A stretch of 64,000 nt of DNA from Vigna angularis. Lineage: Eukaryota; Streptophyta; Magnoliopsida; Fabales; Fabaceae. The notes under the pieces were generated by a model. That model saw only the letters and a program-made list of their open reading frames with translations. It was not told where the DNA came from and ran no database searches. Below, in pieces: positions 23,354 to 35,724 of the stretch. The stretch is from positions 10,106,001 to 10,170,000 of the forward strand of contig NC_068974.1 of NCBI RefSeq assembly GCF_016808095.1, given 5' to 3'. Position 1 is the stretch's first letter. Each line of letters opens with the position of its first letter. The position numbers and the translations under genes are program-made.

Positions 23354-25508
23354 CATATCTGCCCCAAGATTAGAAAGAGACTTACAAAAAAATTAAATTT
23401 ATCCAAAAATTGGATCCCTAGGTATGCATTTCCTTTCCCACTATTAATGCATGTCACTTGGTTTGTGATAAAAATTTTGATATTCATCACTTGATATTTA
23501 GCTTTTAATCATGTATTACTTGATGACAGTTGGTCTGGAGAAAAAATGTTTGAAGTTAGGTATTTTGTAGTGATTACAAACAAGTTTGCAGTCAACCTTG
23601 ACAGTCAAGAGTGTACCTGTAGGTAATATCTCATTAGTGGTATCCCTTGTTACCATGCAATTGCAATAATGAGATTCTTAAATTTAGATCCAAAAGAGTA
23701 TGTACCAATTTGGTTCAGAAGGTCCACGTATGATGAAACATATGCCTCCATCATATATCCAGTGAATGACCACCTTTTATGGGAAAAAACATCCTTCCCA
23801 GACGTCATCCCACCATTTAAAAGAAAATTACCTGGTAGACCAAAGAAAAAGAGAAGGTTGGAGAGTTGAGAGCTAAGGAGGGATGAAACCCAGATGACCA
23901 AAGGTAGCCACCGCAAAAAAAAAAATGCAACATTTGTCATATTATTGGGCATAACAGAAATCATTGCCCATTACATCTCAAGATCAACCAGACTTACCAC
24001 AACCATCTGAAGCAGCACCCAACCACCAGCTCAGGAAATGACACAACCATCTGAACCACCACCCCAACCAACACAGGAATCTAGAGAACAACCAACTCAG
24101 CCAATCAAAAGGGATAAGTTACCAATTAGGAGACCATCTGCTTTATAATCTTTAAAATTTGGTGTATTTTTGTCTTCTACAAACCATTACACACTTGGCA
24201 CTAGATCTGTTTTGATATACTTTAGTAATTAAGAGCTAATGTCCTTTATAATGTTTTGATATACTTGGCACTGGATCTGTTTTGATGTGCTATATAGTAA
24301 CTTGATGTTTTCATGTACCCATGAATTGACTTTTGTTTATTAAAAGATATTGTTTTGATGTTTTCATGTACCCATGTTTTGATATTGATTTTGACAACTT
24401 CCATTTTGTGCACACATCACTCATTATCATGGGGACCACATTCGCACATAATTAACTAAAATGAGGACTAAATTGAACAATTAAACACTAATACACATTT
24501 CATTCCTTCATTTATTACAAAAGACAGTCGCCCAACCTTAACATTGGGGTCACCCAAAAACCTCAACCTTCAAAACACTAAAGTAAATCAGATGACGACC
24601 ACCTAAAAACACACAGAACATATCAACCTAAAAACACACTTACAACACATCAACCTAAAAACATACACAACATAACTATGATCACTACACTGATAACACA
24701 CATCACTGCTACTAATAATTGGATCCGTCTCTTCAAAGCTTTCACTGTGTTCTCCATATCATAAATCTTCCTCCTTTGCCTAGCAATGATAACATCCCTT
24801 TCACCAACATTTTCTTCATTGCATCACTTGAAATAGTTACAACACATCACAATAACAGGTCCACTCTGTTATTCATCAAACACAATGTTAATTACCAACA
24901 AATAAAAAAAAATAAGCTTTAAATAGAAATGCTTTTATTCACATACCAGCACAGTAACGACAACCCCAAAAATATCTTCCAACATTCTTTGAAGTTATAG
25001 CCATTTTTACTACTATCATCTCAACATAATTGCAAATGGGAATTATCCCTACCCCCATTGAACCACCACTAATTGAGTAATGACAACTTCGGTGGCCCAA
25101 GCTATTGTAAGAAGAAGAAGATTAGGAAGCAAACATGGCTTATAAACCACCAAGATTGGGAAAAAGATTGCTAACCTCGAACCTCACTATGGCTTTCATA
25201 GAGGAAAAGTAAAAAACCCTAATTTTAGAATCCACCCTCATCAAAAATTGGGTTTCATTAAATAAGTGGCATTTCTTTCAGAATCCACCTCACTGTGCCT
25301 GAAGGGAATCGACATGGGCAGTTAAATACCATCTCATTTGGGTTTTGCACAACTGGACAGTGGGTTGTTAACGATTTAAACGTTGTCTGTAAAAATGACT
25401 AAATTGAACATAAATTACATTTTTTAGGAATACATTGAACAGAAAAAAAAAACTAGGACCATTTTGAACAAACCTGATGAAAATAGGGACCAATGGTGTT
25501 ATTAAGCC
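23354..25508 (+). mobile_element. Mutator-like element (MULE) remnant
   Basis: A transposase C-terminus (23532-24145) is followed by AT-rich noncoding DNA and, at 25395-25508, a terminal stretch with GACTAAATTGAACATAAATT and CCAATGGTGTTATTAAGCC, which I associate with MULE ends in beans. The 5' part is missing; the left side is the LTR insertion at 23353. 24150-25390 has no supported frame. Confidence 0.6.
23532..24145 (+). pseudogene. MuDR-type transposase C-terminal fragment
   Basis: Reads WSGEKMFEVRYFVV, then a SWIM zinc finger (CTC near 23612-23620 and CYH near 23652-23660), then MRFLNLDPKEYVPIWF, YPVNDHLLWE and LPGRPKKKRR. In another frame after a poly-A run near 23914-23925 there is a CCHC knuckle (CNIC...GHNRNHC). 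TAA near 23624 sits inside the SWIM finger, and a TGA follows near 23867. The catalytic DDE part is absent. The family moves by cut-and-paste; this copy is dead. Confidence 0.75.
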
Positions 25509-25621
25509 TAATTAAAATTCAATTAATCTTATAACTATCAAGGAAAGGTTAGAAAATATAACTAGGTTTATTTTATAATTTAGGATGACAAATTATGGAA
25601 CAATATATACATTTTGAGAAA

Positions 25622-26020
25622 TGATAACGGTTGAAAAACCGTTATTTTTATACTTAATTTTGACATTAAAAATAACCTTTTATGACTTAGAAACTAGTTT
25701 GAAATCATGCTTTTGCTTAAGTTGTGAGAATAAGAGAGTTAAAGGTGGTATTATTGGTTTTATGCTTGGTTTTCCTTGTTTTGACAAGAATTAAGATGAA
25801 TTGGATGAAGAAGTTGAAGTAGCAAGGAGTTGTAGTTAGAAAAAGCGGGAAAAGTAGCACTTAGAAGAATCGCAGAGAGTGTTGAGCGTCATTTTGGGGC
25901 GTTGAGCGCCAATTTAGAGGTGCAACCATTGTTTCACGCCTGAGCGCCACCGCTGAGCGTCACTTGAGTGCTGCAACCACTGTTTCACGCCTGAGCGCCA
26001 CCGTTGAGCGTCATTTGAGT
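25622..26020 (+). mobile_element. 5' fragment of a forward LTR (LTR J)
   Basis: TGATAACGGTTGAAAAACC start, closely related to the LTR of element C. It includes a 55-60 bp tandem duplication (about 25905-26018) around CACGCCTGAGCGCCACCG. It breaks off into tnp2 sequence at about 26020. The preceding 110 bases (25509-25621) are AT-rich with nothing recognised. Confidence 0.65.
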
Positions 26021-26531
26021 AGAACTCCACTATTTGAGTAAAACCTTGAGCCTCAGCTTGTAGGGTAACTCCATTAGTTTGAACTCTACTTTTATCATCT
26101 TCCTCCTTTGAATAGAACAAGTAATTGTTTGTGTAATAGCCGCCGAAAGTGATCACATAAGTGTTAGGTCCACGAGCTAGTCTCAATAGATTTTCATAAA
26201 CATTCCGAGTCGCATAAATCTTTTTCTTAAACCAAGCTAAAAAGGATTTGTTATGTTCATTAAGTGTCAACTTTTCACTCATACGTGGATGTGCTGACTT
26301 AATTTCATCAATGTGTTGTGAAATGTAAGGAATAACATCCTCTGTGCTGTTTAAAATGTACAAATGTGCTTGATTAACTTCTTTTCCACTAACACTTTCA
26401 ATCCTTACTCCTCGAACTCCCTTTCCTTCACATATGTTTTCATGTCTTTTCTTTGGAAGTCCTATTGGGTCACAACTTGGCATATAACTTGAGCAGAATT
26501 CAATGACTTCCTCTACAATTTAGCGCTCTAT

Positions 26532-27814
26532 CACTATTGCAGTAAGGGGAAATAATATTGGTTCATTTTGCTTATAGGCACCGGTTATACAACCGAGGCA
26601 TATACGGACGAGGTAAAAAGGGGTGGCTTTATGCCTCAGTTCTGAACCGGGTTAAAACGAGATCGGATTAAGCCTCGGTTCTTAGATAATCGAGGCAACT
26701 GCGTGTTTTTTTTTCGGTATGCACAGTCCACTTCTCCCTGTTCCTTGCACAGTCCACTTCTCCCTCTTCGTTGCACAGTCCACAGTCCACAGTTTAAGAA
26801 AAACAGTCCACAGTCCAAGCAAAAGGGTTAATGAATTTTCCTTCCCTTTCACAGAACAAAATCTCAAAAGATACAAAACCAAATCTCAGAAGCAAGCACT
26901 CCAACAGCAACTACACTAGCCTAACAAAATCGCTCCCAAAATAACACAGAAAAAATATTATGGGTTTTTGATGTAATGAGCATTGCGGAGGTTGTCATTA
27001 CCAACTCTGAGAACGATTTGGGGAAGAAGAGAGGCTCCTACAAGGCCAAACTAGAACAGAGAGAAGAAAAGATGAAGGTTGATGCCTCCCCTTCTCGCAG
27101 AAACGCCACCACTGCAGGACGCCCTCGCTGCGACCTTGCTACGGTCTCGCCGCGGCCTCTTTGCGGTCTCATTGTGACCTAGCTGCCACCTCGCCTTCAC
27201 AGAAACAACCGCGATTCATTCAACTCTTAGATCGACGAACCTCCCATCATCTCCAAGGCACCATCTTCTATGCTTGCCAAACGCCTTAGATCGGCGAGCC
27301 TCCCATCATCGTCGCCGCGGTACTCGTCTCCACCATCGCGCCTCCCCTCCGCTTTCGACGCCGGCCACAATCGCGCCTCTCCTCCGCTTTCGACGCCGGC
27401 CACCATCGCGCCTCCCCTCTGGAGCACAAGTTGCTGCAATGGAGGAAAGAACCTCCTCGCGCCGTGGCTGCCAAGTGGGAGAAGAGAGATTCCCCTTTTT
27501 GTTTCTGCTTCTGTTGGGAGAGGAAAGAAAAGAGTTTCGTGTAAAATGAAAAAGGAGATATGAGAGTAGGTCATGTGCGAGAGGTAATAGGCCTCGGTTC
27601 TCCTTTAACCGAGTCAATACACCAAAACACAGACCTCGGTTCCACCTTTAACCGAGTTAATAGGTTGTAATATGTGTTATATGCTTCGGTTCTCACTGAA
27701 CCGAGGCATATAAATTCATCAAAACTACAAAATTGCCACCGCTTTCTGGTAGGCTTCGGTTTTTCTTAGACCGAAGTCTATTAGGCGAGTTAAAAAGCAT
27801 ATTTTTTACTAGTG
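26532..27814. mobile_element. CACTA-4: 1.28 kb non-autonomous CACTA element, TSD TAT
   Basis: Left end CACTATTGCAGTAAGGGG; right end reads CACTAGTAAAAAATATGC in reverse complement. TAT is duplicated at 26529-26531 and 27815-27817. Both ends carry accGAGGCATAta / CTTCGGTTC subterminal motifs in inverted pairs (26590-26700 and 27575-27785). The middle (26960-27560) is GC-rich with no recognised protein. The tnp2 homology on both sides continues across the site, with a one-base shift. Confidence 0.85.
26960..27560. other. GC-rich core of CACTA-4, no recognised protein
   Basis: Markedly GC-rich against an AT-rich background, with a near-exact tandem repeat of GCCTCTCCTCCGCTTTCGAC-like sequence (about 27345-27415). 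Several overlapping frames of 60-115 residues exist on both strands but none resembles a known family. It could be the leader exon of the parent element or a captured host fragment. Confidence 0.4.
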
Positions 27815-29617
27815 TATAATCGAAGCTTTCGGTCTCAATTAATTCTTAACACATCCCTTTAAGATCTTCATGTATCTTTCAACCGGGTACATCCACCTCA
27901 AGAAAACTGGCCAACATATTCGAATCTTTGTCACTAGATGGACAATGAAATGAACCATGATATCAAAAGTTGAGGGTGGGAAATACATTTCTAATTCACA
28001 CAATAGTCTTATGGCCTCATTTTGCAAATCATCTAACTGTCAAGGATTAACAACTTTCTTGCAAATGGCATTGAAAGACAAACTCAAACGTTGAGAATAC
28101 CTCTAACAGAGGCAAGTAATATGGCTCAAATAACTACTGGTAAAAGTTGTTGCATTAAGACATGACAATCGTGAGACTTTAAACCAATCAACTTCAAATC
28201 TTTCATAGAAACAACGCTACTAATATTCGACGAATAACCTTGTGGAACCTTCACACTATGTAAACATTGACAAAAAAATTGTTTTTCTTTTTTTGAAAGA
28301 GTGTGACAAGCTGGAGGAAGATAGGTGCGTCTTCCTATGGATTGCGGATGTAACCAAGAACGGATTCCCATGTCAACCAAGTCTTGTCATGCTTTCACTC
28401 CATCTTTTGTCTTTCCTTTAACGTTTAGTAAAGTCCCAACAACACTATCACATACATTTTTTTCAACATGCATCACGTCTATGCACTGTCGCACATCAAG
28501 TTTACACCAATATGGAAGATTGAAGAATATTGATCGCTTTTTCCAAACATTTTTCTCAACATTCTTCGTTTTATGTTTTCTGAAGACAACATCAATGTTC
28601 CTCATATGGTCGTATACTTCTTTCCCATTACGTGGTTTGCACACTACATCATCCTCCAGACTTCCATTAAACGCTTTTTTCAATCTACAGTAAGGGTGAT
28701 TTCGAGGAAGGAATCTTCAGTGTCTTGTGTACACAGTTTTCTGCCCATGCTTCAGTTGAAGATAACTAGTATTTTCTTCACAAATCGGACATGGAAAATG
28801 ATCTTTAACATTGTAACCACTCAAGTTCCCATATGTTGGGAAATCATTAATGGTGCAAAACAACATTGCACGTAAACGAAAGTTTTCTTCTAAATATGAA
28901 TCGAAGACCTCGACACTCTCTTCCCACAACATTTTTAAATCGTCAATTAATGATTTTAGATAAACATCAATGTCATTTCCAGGTTGTCTAGGACCTGATA
29001 TCATCATAGACAACATCTTGTATTTTCTCTTCATGCACAACAGAGGAGATAGATTGTAAATCATCAAAATAACAGGCCATGAACTATGTTTGCTATTTAA
29101 GTTGCCATAAGGATTCATATCATCGGAAGCAAGTGCAAGTCTTAAGTTTCTTGGGTCTACACTAAATTCGGGAAATGTGCCATCAATTTTCTTCCATTGT
29201 GGGGAATCAGCTGGGTATCGAAGAAGATTATCACATTTTCTTCCATCAACGTGCCACATAAGATTCTTCGCATCTTCTTTAGCAGAAAACAATTGTTTCA
29301 ACCTTGGTACTATAGGTAAATACCACATGACCTTAGCCGGTGGACCTTCATTGTGTTCATCGTTATTTCCATCAAGTTTCTTCTTAAATCGTGACGAACC
29401 ACATGTCCGACACACCTTCATTGAAGCATACTGATCTCTATACAATACATAGTCATTGGGACATCCATGTCTCTTTTGGTATTCCAAACCCATTGGACAT
29501 AGAATTTTATTCGCGTCGTAATTTCGGATAGGTAACGTGTTATTTTCTGGTAGCATCTCCTTTAGCAACTCCAACAATTCCGTGAAACTTTTATCAGTCC
29601 ATCCGTTTCTTGCTTTC

Positions 29618-32463
29618 TGATGCAGTTGTCGCGGCCCATACAAATTTGATGTGCATTAAATAATACAGTATAGTGCTAGGAAGTGACTCCTAGGTCGTCT
29701 CTCAAGGACCAAATGTGATTCGAGTCTTAGGTTAAATACGTAGTGGGAGGTTTTGAAAGTTTTTTTGTGATTAGAAATAAACTAAATTAAAACTTGAAAT
29801 TAAATACCACCAAACATAATTAAAAACATTGAAATAAATGAACAAAGCATGAAAACTAAACGGTCCTACAAATGACCGAACGGTTCTACATTGAGACCGG
29901 ACAATCTCTAAAACAAGATGTGCGAACTAATTAACATGTAGCATATAATAATAATAAAAAAACTTAACTAAAAATGAAATGTACATTATAGTCATCCACC
30001 AACGCATATCTATCACAGGAATCAATAAACTAATACTAAAAATGCGCTAACAATAAAAATGAACCATATTGCTGACTGTAATTCCAAATTCAATAATATT
30101 AAAGTGAGTCTCGGTGCAAGTTGAAGCTAAATCAAGAAAAATCATTTTGGAGCAAACCGTGTACTACTCTAAAATTAAATTTTCAGAAATTAAAAAAACA
30201 GCGTGTACAATTTAAAAGAAAATTAGCGTCCACCTTTCTAAAAGTTAAAAATTGAAATTGAAATTATAAAACAGCGTGCACCACTTCTATATGAAAGATG
30301 AAATGCTTAAATAAATCACCGTGAATAAAGAAAAAGCCAAAATCACTGCACACGATCCAATTCAATAAAATTAATCTCCATTACCAGCCGAAAACCAATG
30401 CCTCCAAAGCTGAAATGAAAGCACCGAATAAAATGATGTCTGTGCCTCTCCAGCAAGCAAAGCAATGCACGTCCTCTCCAGCTCCTATTTCAAACGAAGA
30501 AAAGAAATCAAACATTTTTTTTTTCTCAACATGCTGGATGAACGTGACTTCTTCTAGCATCTGGAGCACCGCTGCCTTCTAATGAGAAGTGTGCCCCCCA
30601 ACGCTACTTCGCTTCTAAATAAAAGATATTGCTCCCAGGCTGGCGGCTGCACACATCTTCTCTTTGCAAAATCCAGCTTCTCTCCGCGTGCCTCACTTCT
30701 TCCAGGACGTGACCGAATGCTTCTTCCAAAAACGAAACCGACGTGCTTCTTTTCGCGCTCTCTGAATGTTGGACATGGCAGTTGGATGTGACCGTGCCTT
30801 CAATTCAGAATATATTAATTTTTTCCTCCGTGGCGGCTGCCTTACTTCATATTAATTGGCCCCCATCCACGCTGGACGCTGCTGGACGCTGCTGGACGCT
30901 CCTAGGACGTGTGTTGCTGCTTTTGGACGAACATCTCTCCAAGCTGCTGGATGTGTAGCCCATCTCGTGTGCTTCTTTCCAGCCCAAGTTGTGACACTCC
31001 ATTCTACGTGCAGCCCATGTGCCTCTTTGGATGGAGGGTTACTCCCTACACCACCCCACTTTGTTATCTACATCATCACATTTTTTTTAAATTTCAAAAT
31101 TATTCTTTATATTTCAAAATATCTTACCCCTTCACCTTTTTTCTTCAACAGATGTTAACATCCGTTGAAGAAAAAATTCTTCAACGGATGTGCCACATTT
31201 GTTAAATTTTTTTTTTAATTTATTGTATTTTAAATTAATATATAAATTAATTTTTTTAAATTATTACTTAATTATTTATAAATTAATTTTAGTTTATTTA
31301 ATAAAATAATTATTATTAATTTAATTTATGTATTATTATTTAAATAATAATTAAAATATTTTTTATAAATATATTAAAACGGATGTGCCACGGATGTGGC
31401 AACATCCGTTGAATTTGTTTTCTTTTTTTTTAATTTTTAGTTTTTTAATTTTTTGTATTTTAAATTAATATATAAATATTATTTAATTATTTTAAAAATA
31501 TCACTTAATTATTTATAAATTAATTTTATTTTATTTAATAAAATAATTATTATTAATTTATTTTATATATTATTATTTAAATAATAAATACAATTTTTGT
31601 TATAAATCTACTTCACATCCGTTAAAGGATGTGGCGACATCCGTTGAATTAGTTTGTTTTTTTAATTTTTTTTATTTTAAATTAATATATAAATATTATT
31701 TAATTTTTTTAAAATTAATACTTAATTATTTATAAATTAATACTTAATTATTTATAAATTAATTTTATTTTATTTAATAAAATAATAATTATTAATTAAA
31801 TTTACATATTATTATTTAAATAGTAAATAAAGCATTTTTTAAAAATCTATTAAACGGATGTGGTCACATCCGTTGAAATTTTTTTTTTAAATAAAAATAA
31901 TAAAATAAAATATAAAATATGTAAACGGATGTCAACATCCGTTGAAGGTGAAACGGATGTTGACATCCGTTTTATAGCAAGGGCAAATTAGGTATGAAGT
32001 GGTGCAGGGAACGGTTGGTAGTGATGGAAGTGATTCAGTGTTTCTTCACCTCCAAAACGCTCCTCCCTTAAGCTAAATAATGAATCTTTTTCTAGGTGGC
32101 GGTTGGCTCCCTCTTTGTTGGATTCTTCTGTGATTAAAAACAAAATAGAATCAGCACTCCAATTAATTTCGATGGGTCGGGTGTGCTACTGCCATTTTCT
32201 TTGTCCACACCTTCTTTTCCATTTAAAAAAAATGTAAGTGAGTTGACATTTCTCTTTGAGTCCCAAAATATCACCCAACAATTTTCTTACAATTAATAAT
32301 GCAAATAATTAGTCTCAGATATTTCAAATTAATTAAAATAAGAATTTATGGTCAAATTAAGCACAATTAGAAAAAACGGAAAAAGATCGGACATTTAAGC
32401 ACAATTCTGTGATTAATTCTATCACAATAAACTAAGTGAAGTCAAGAAAATATCGACTCATCA
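29618..32463 (-). mobile_element. Left (3') LTR of element E, with an insertion
   Basis: TGATGCAGTTGTCGCGGCCC at the left and CGACTCATCA at the right. It matches 35725-37187 in order, including GCTGGACGCT triplication (30870-30900) and the TTCTACGTGCAGC stretch, until about 31035. There an AT-rich element is inserted, and LTR sequence resumes near 32060. Confidence 0.8.
31035..32060. mobile_element. AT-rich hairpin-bearing non-autonomous DNA element
   Basis: Absent from the right LTR of E. The ends carry imperfect inverted repeats (CTCCCTACACCACCCCACTT at the left; GTTCCCTGCACCACTTCAT in reverse complement at the right). The body is very AT-rich with at least six palindromes of the AACGGATGT...ACATCCGTT type (31150, 31190, 31380, 31620, 31855, 31925-31970). 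No coding frame. Superfamily unclear. Confidence 0.55.
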
Positions 32464-34275
32464 AAATAGACCACACTTAGTTTTTTACACTCCTGGGCAA
32501 AATCAAGATGCAGATCAAGGAATAGTTAAGAGGACATCACGGGAATGACACAAACATAACACACAGAAAACAAAGACTCACAAGGAAACAAACAGAATTA
32601 CAAAGTTCTCAAGGAATCTAGACAAATAAAAGAAGTATACAATATCCAACACAGAATCAAAGAAAGCAGATACTCATGAAATCGCCCAAGCACTTCCAAA
32701 GATGGCAAAATGATCAACCAGCTTAAGAGGTGAATCAAAAGTAACAAAACCTCACAAATGCACTTTCACTATTTATCTCAAGTGTCTAGGGTAAACAACT
32801 TCAACTCAATGCACTCAAGAAAACAAACACAAACAGACTTGGCAAGCCTCTAATATCAACACTCAAAATATATGCATGTTCAAATCAAAAGGTCTTTTCA
32901 TGGTTGTAATGGGGCTAAAGACAAGGGAGGATAACATATGGATGAGAAGCTACAAACCAAAAGAAATAGAGGAGCAATGGGGAACAAGTGTAAACACAGT
33001 CAAATCAAACCCAAAACCTCTAATTCAATCCTCTTCTTGGCTCCATTATTCACAATTTTTTTTATTTTTCTCATTTTTCTCTATCTTTGTTTTTTTTTTC
33101 TTTCTCATCTTGTCTCTTTTCTTTTCTCTCTATTTAGGACACAACTTTCAAAGACAAGATGTACACATTTTTACAGAATCAACCAAGAAGAGGAACCAAC
33201 TAGCCAACTCATCAAATTCCCCAAGGAGACCACACTTGTTCCCAAAACACTTTCGAAGCTCCAAAATTCCCTCATGTTAAGGTAATCATGGGTTTTTCAC
33301 TTAGGGCTAGTGTATGAGCTTCAAAACAAACAAATGAGGAAAGTATAGGCTCAAAAGGGGTTATCAAAGGATTAGAACAAGGTAAGCTTATTTGGCTAGA
33401 GAGGCTCAAGAACAAAAATGCCTTTATCACTTCCAAACATGCATATCAATCAAGAATTATCAACAAGAGTCAAGCCAAGGCATATGCGCAAGCAATCAAG
33501 AGACATCACACAAGAAAGAACATAAAGTGGCTCAAATCTCACACAGGGTATTTCTATCACAATCAATCACCCTCTCAAACATCATGATCATCTTCCAATC
33601 AGAGAAAAACATGGATTTCAAACCAAGTATCAATCAAGTGAAGGAAAGGACACATCTACAACCTAAACAAAGTCCAGAAATCAAGAGAAACATGCAAAAT
33701 TGTACACAACACAAAACAAAAACTACCTAGAAAACAAAAAATTTAACACAGAAAAGAAAAACTAACAAAGAAAATAGAAATCTCTCCCAATAGACCACAC
33801 TTAAACTACACAGTGTTCTCAATGTGTCACAAGCATAAGATCAGAAATCAGAACAGTCAACAGATCATGGACAAGTGCAATAAAAGTAGGGAAAGGGGGA
33901 GAAGGAAAAAGAAAACTCCCCTACGTTAGGGTGGAAGGTGCCAATTTTGGACTATCAAGGAGATGTTTTCCACCACTGGATCCAACAAGGAAGTTTTGAG
34001 GAAGAATTTCTTCATCCTCCAGATTTGATCTAGTAGGGAAATGTCTTCCACAACTAGATCTAAGAAGCAAAGATTGTTGATGGGTGGGTTCAGTCGGTGC
34101 CTATTGATCTTCAAGTTTTTATGTATGCTAGCACCTTTGTCTTCCACCGTGGGTGTTTGCTGGTCAAATTCATGTGTACCTCCTGCAATAAGGTTAGTGC
34201 ATGTGGGTCCAAAGAATCTATATGCAGAGGTATAAAACCCAATCCCAATGTAATAGGTTGAACCTCATATATACT
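32464..34275 (-). mobile_element. 3' internal noncoding region of element E
   Basis: Begins (minus strand) next to the LTR with CTAAGTGTGGTCTATTT, a typical polypurine-tract position for this group. It contains pyrimidine-rich runs near 33060-33130. Short frames on either strand show no known domain. Confidence 0.55.
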
Positions 34276-35664
34276 CTAAGAACATGAATCAATTTCAAAT
34301 TTAGAAGCAATATCATCAACAGACTCAGATTCATGTTCAGTGCATTGATAAGAAGTATTCAGATAGGATGGCAAAATTTGTTTCTCATCATGCAAAGAGT
34401 GGAAATGAAAATCATGCTCATCAACATCATAATCATCAACAACATACCCATCAATAGTATAATCATTAAAAGCATAATCAAGCTCAGGTATGTCTGCCTC
34501 CTCTTCCTTGAAGATTGGTAAAGTGGTGGAAGGTGAAAATGGTCTACCTGGCTCAAAGGTGTTGCTCATACCTGCCTGGTCCTCAAAATCTTTATCAGGA
34601 TCTATCTCCTCAAGTGCAAGAGTAGGGACATCTGAAGGTGGGAAAGTAGGTGGCACAATGAGCACAAGACTCTGGTTCCCATCTCCTATGTGGATGACAC
34701 TAACATCATTAGGAATCTGAACAGTCTGAAATGGTGATTCCTCTGAATCTTGAGGTTGTTCTTGATTAAGTTGAGTGGCCATCTGCCTCATCTGATCAGT
34801 CAAACTATGAATGGATGCTCTGGTCTCTTGCTGAAAATGAATGTTCTGCATGGTCATCTACTCCAACAACTCCTTCAATGTAGGCTCAGAAGTAGTGGAA
34901 GGATGAGGAGTTGCTTGGGCAGGCTCATGAAACTGCAACTGCTGTTGTTGTTGGACAAGTGGAGGCATACAAGTACTCTGGAATGGAAGTTCTTAATAAT
35001 GATGTTTCTGTGGGGTACCCTGCCATCCCAAGTTAGTGTCATTCCATCCAGGATTATTGTTGTAACCATACTAAGCAGGGAAGAATTCATCCAAGAACAA
35101 TCGCTTAAAATCTTCCCAAGAAGTGATACACCCTGAAGGAAGACAATAAAGCCAATCCCTTGTTGCTCCTTGTAATGATTGCGGAAATGCCTTTAAGAAC
35201 ATATCATCATCTTGGACATGTGGAGGTTTCATTGAAGAGCACATGATGTGGAAGTCCTCCAAATGTTGATGTGGGCATTCACCTGCAAAACCATGAAACT
35301 TATGTAGTAAATGTATCAGTCCAACGTTGAGAACGCAATGAACATCATCCTCAGTAGGTGGAACCGGCTCCCAAAGAGCACTTTCATTAGTTGGATGATG
35401 AGTCGTATTGTTCTCAGCATAGAAATCAGCAGAATATACATGAGAATCATAATCAAAGGCACATGCAGAAGGAGAATCATAATTATAGGCATAGGGAGAA
35501 GAAGCAGTGTGTTCATAATCAAAATAGTAGACATGGAAAAAGAAGGGGGAAGGTAGAAAGGAAATGCTCAAAATTATTAAACAAACAAAACACAACACAA
35601 CAACATTAAACACGCAACATGCATACGCAAAAACGCACACACAACACATAACAAAACACAACAC
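34276..35664 (-). pseudogene. gag of element E, interrupted by stops
   Basis: A single minus-strand frame with a Retrotrans_gag-like domain (35075-35330: LLHKFHGFAGECPHQHLEDF, FLKAFPQSLQGATRDWLYCL, WEDFKRLFLDEFFPA). A Gln-rich stretch (LVQQQQQLQF), ETRASIHSLTDQMRQMA and an acidic Tyr/Asp-rich C-terminus follow. Stops occur near 35070, 34994 and 34859. The true start is unclear because the first 60 codons of the open frame are leader-like Cys/Phe/Val-rich sequence. No zinc knuckle or protease follows. Confidence 0.7.
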
Positions 35665-35694
35665 ACACTAACACAACAAAGACCTAAGACTGAA

Positions 35695-35724
35695 CCGTTG
35701 GTCCCCCGCAACGCCGCCAAAATT
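35695..35724 (-). other. Primer binding site of element E
   Basis: In minus orientation TTTGGCGGCGTTGCGGGGGA follows directly after the LTR end (...CCGCATCA AA). It resembles the Tat/Athila PBS. Confidence 0.65.

Larger units (their letters stand above)
26020..29617 (-). pseudogene. CACTA-5 tnp2 transposase pseudogene, interrupted
   Basis: Minus strand, from 29617 down. It carries NGWTDKSFTELLELL, RNYDANKILCPMG, a zinc-ribbon-like CRTCGSSRFK, LALASDDMNPYG, RQCIDVMHVEKNVCDS, the DUF4218-like LKSHDCHVLMQQLLPV and FLRWMYPVERYMKILKG, and HLYILNSTEDVIP. These match the CACTA-1 protein in order. It lacks the N-terminal Transpos_assoc region (cut by element E at 29618) and the DUF4216 end. Several stops occur, for example TGA near 28385. 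A CACTA derivative (26532-27814) interrupts the DUF4218 part. The active family excises CACTA elements; this copy is inactive. Confidence 0.85.

Noticed and set aside
27227..27617. Overlapping 90-115 residue frames in the GC-rich core of CACTA-4
   Set aside because: Several frames are open on both strands because the region is GC-rich; none resembles a family.
29177..29434. 85-residue forward frame
   Set aside because: Shadow of the reverse tnp2 pseudogene.
30381..31205. Short frames in the LTR of element E, repeated at 36453-37161
   Set aside because: They recur because both are LTR copies; they have no domain and differ by frame-breaking changes.
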